From the NCBI RefSeq assembly GCF_003007785.1, contig NZ_PXOH01000011.1, positions 80,178 through 144,177 of the forward strand: 64,000 nt of DNA, in the 5' to 3' direction. The notes under the pieces are model-generated. The model ran no database searches and was not told the origin of the DNA. It saw only the letters and a program-made list of their open reading frames with translations. A program made the translations under genes and the position numbers. Position 1 is the first letter of the stretch. Every line of letters starts with the position of its first letter. Below, piece after piece: positions 63,556 through 64,000 of this stretch. The DNA comes from Aphanothece hegewaldii CCALA 016. Its GTDB lineage: Bacteria > Cyanobacteriota > Cyanobacteriia > Cyanobacteriales > Microcystaceae.

Positions 63556-63933
63556 ATGAAAGGAAGTTTGGAGCCAAGCGGAAACTTGAACGAGCGTCTA
63601 TTTCTCTATGAAGTCGTTATGCCCTCTAATAATGAGGACGTGCGATCACCATCTCATTATCGTCAGAGTCAATTTACTCTTAAAGTCCCATATCGTCGCA
63701 TGAAACAAGAACTACAGCGCATTACTCGCCTAGGCGGAAAAATTCTTAATATTACGCCCTATGATTCTAGTTTGATGGTAAATCTTCCCTGGTGGATCGA
63801 AATTGAAACAAGCCAACCAAATTGTTTATACTATTTTGGCCCATTTGATGCGATCGATGAAGCTCGTTCTTATGAGTCTGGATATCTTGAAGATTTAAGA
63901 CTCGAAGGCGCACAAGGAATTAGTGGGACTTAA
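63556..63933 (+). CDS. CpcD-domain and DUF1816 fusion protein
   Basis: 125 residues. The N-terminal half (about 15-62) looks like a CpcD linker domain (FLYEVVMPSNNEDVR ... RMKQELQRITRLGGKILNITPYD). The C-terminal half (about 72-118) matches DUF1816: LPWWIEIETSQPNCLYYFGPFDAIDEARSYESGYLEDLRLEG. No bilin or chromophore site. A phycobilisome-associated small linker or capping protein is likely; this fusion is not one of the classic rod/core linkers. ATG 63556 follows about 88 bp of leader. Confidence 0.8.
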   Translation: MKGSLEPSGNLNERLFLYEVVMPSNNEDVRSPSHYRQSQFTLKVPYRRMKQELQRITRLGGKILNITPYDSSLMVNLPWWIEIETSQPNCLYYFGPFDAIDEARSYESGYLEDLRLEGAQGISGT

Positions 63934-64000
63934 ACGAGAAACCAGAGGAAATAAGGGTAGAATAATTACTATGTAAACGTCTCACGTTAAATTGATTGCC

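Noticed and set aside
1..64000. tRNA, rRNA, tmRNA or prophage genes
   Set aside because: No cloverleaf, rRNA core or phage structural gene was recognised on reading both strands; a covariance-model scan would be decisive.

Overview
The window is chromosomal DNA from a phycoerythrin-containing cyanobacterium. The evidence is a complete cpeCDESTR operon for phycoerythrin rod linkers, lyases and regulator, the photosystem II gene psbM, a bifunctional class II fructose/sedoheptulose bisphosphatase, a GUN4 protein, a CruA-type carotenoid cyclase, cyanobacterial sigma factors (SigA, SigF) and many HIP1 octamers (GCGATCGC). The DNA is A+T-rich. No tRNA, rRNA or CRISPR array was recognised. Genus cannot be decided from sequence reading alone; a unicellular or pleurocapsalean type is only a guess.

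Layout. 1-7.6 kb: 3' part of a DAHP synthase, a PfkB sugar kinase, a roughly 3 kb decayed large gene, glpX (Calvin cycle) and hemA (tetrapyrrole synthesis). 7.7-10 kb: a three-gene detoxification-type operon (NTF2-like, PPOX-like, GST) divergent from a TetR repressor, with two operator-like repeats between them. 10-20 kb: accessory region with an RTX protein made of 330-bp repeats, a conserved cyanobacterial gene whose 3' end is duplicated around a DUF6888/DUF6887 pair, an HNH nuclease pair, and ergothioneine genes egtC and egtB that were once contiguous but are now split by about 3.3 kb carrying a nuclease relic and a large beta-helix/Calx-beta/RTX protein. 20-25 kb: sigF, a J-domain protein preceded by two CRP-type sites, and sigA with a long repeat-rich leader. 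25-27 kb: a DUF29 gene cleanly interrupted by a TnpB-only transposon.

27-34 kb: housekeeping (mraY-rsmA-ispE-DUF3082 operon, fibrillin, rlmD, acyltransferase) and a DUF433/DUF5615 toxin-antitoxin pair whose toxin has a premature stop. 34-40 kb: cpeC-cpeD-cpeE-cpeS-cpeT-cpeR plus a seventh gene, a linker whose C-terminal half is a Ser-rich coiled-coil tail instead of a CpcD domain. Hairpins follow each of the three first linkers. 40-47 kb: RHH protein, Ap4A phosphorylase-like enzyme, Uma2, gamma-glutamyltransferase, TolC, ferredoxin, psbM (36 residues), Lon-N protein. 47-51 kb: pheA and a grrP-grrA-grrM cluster predicted to make a secreted cyclophane-bearing ribosomal peptide. 51-64 kb: DUF1997, PD-(D/E)XK-like protein, TauE/SafE, CruA-type cyclase, pyrB, a second TnpB, secreted GUN4 protein, NDH-2, MiaE, PPP-type phosphatase, DUF1622, proB and a CpcD-DUF1816 fusion.

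The most noteworthy items are the seventh cpe linker, the duplication-flanked insertion that split egtC from egtB, the similar duplication around the DUF6888/DUF6887 pair, the GrrAMP peptide cluster with seven W/F-x-N motifs, the TnpB insertion with a readable empty site, and the paired CRP sites between sigF and the J-domain gene.
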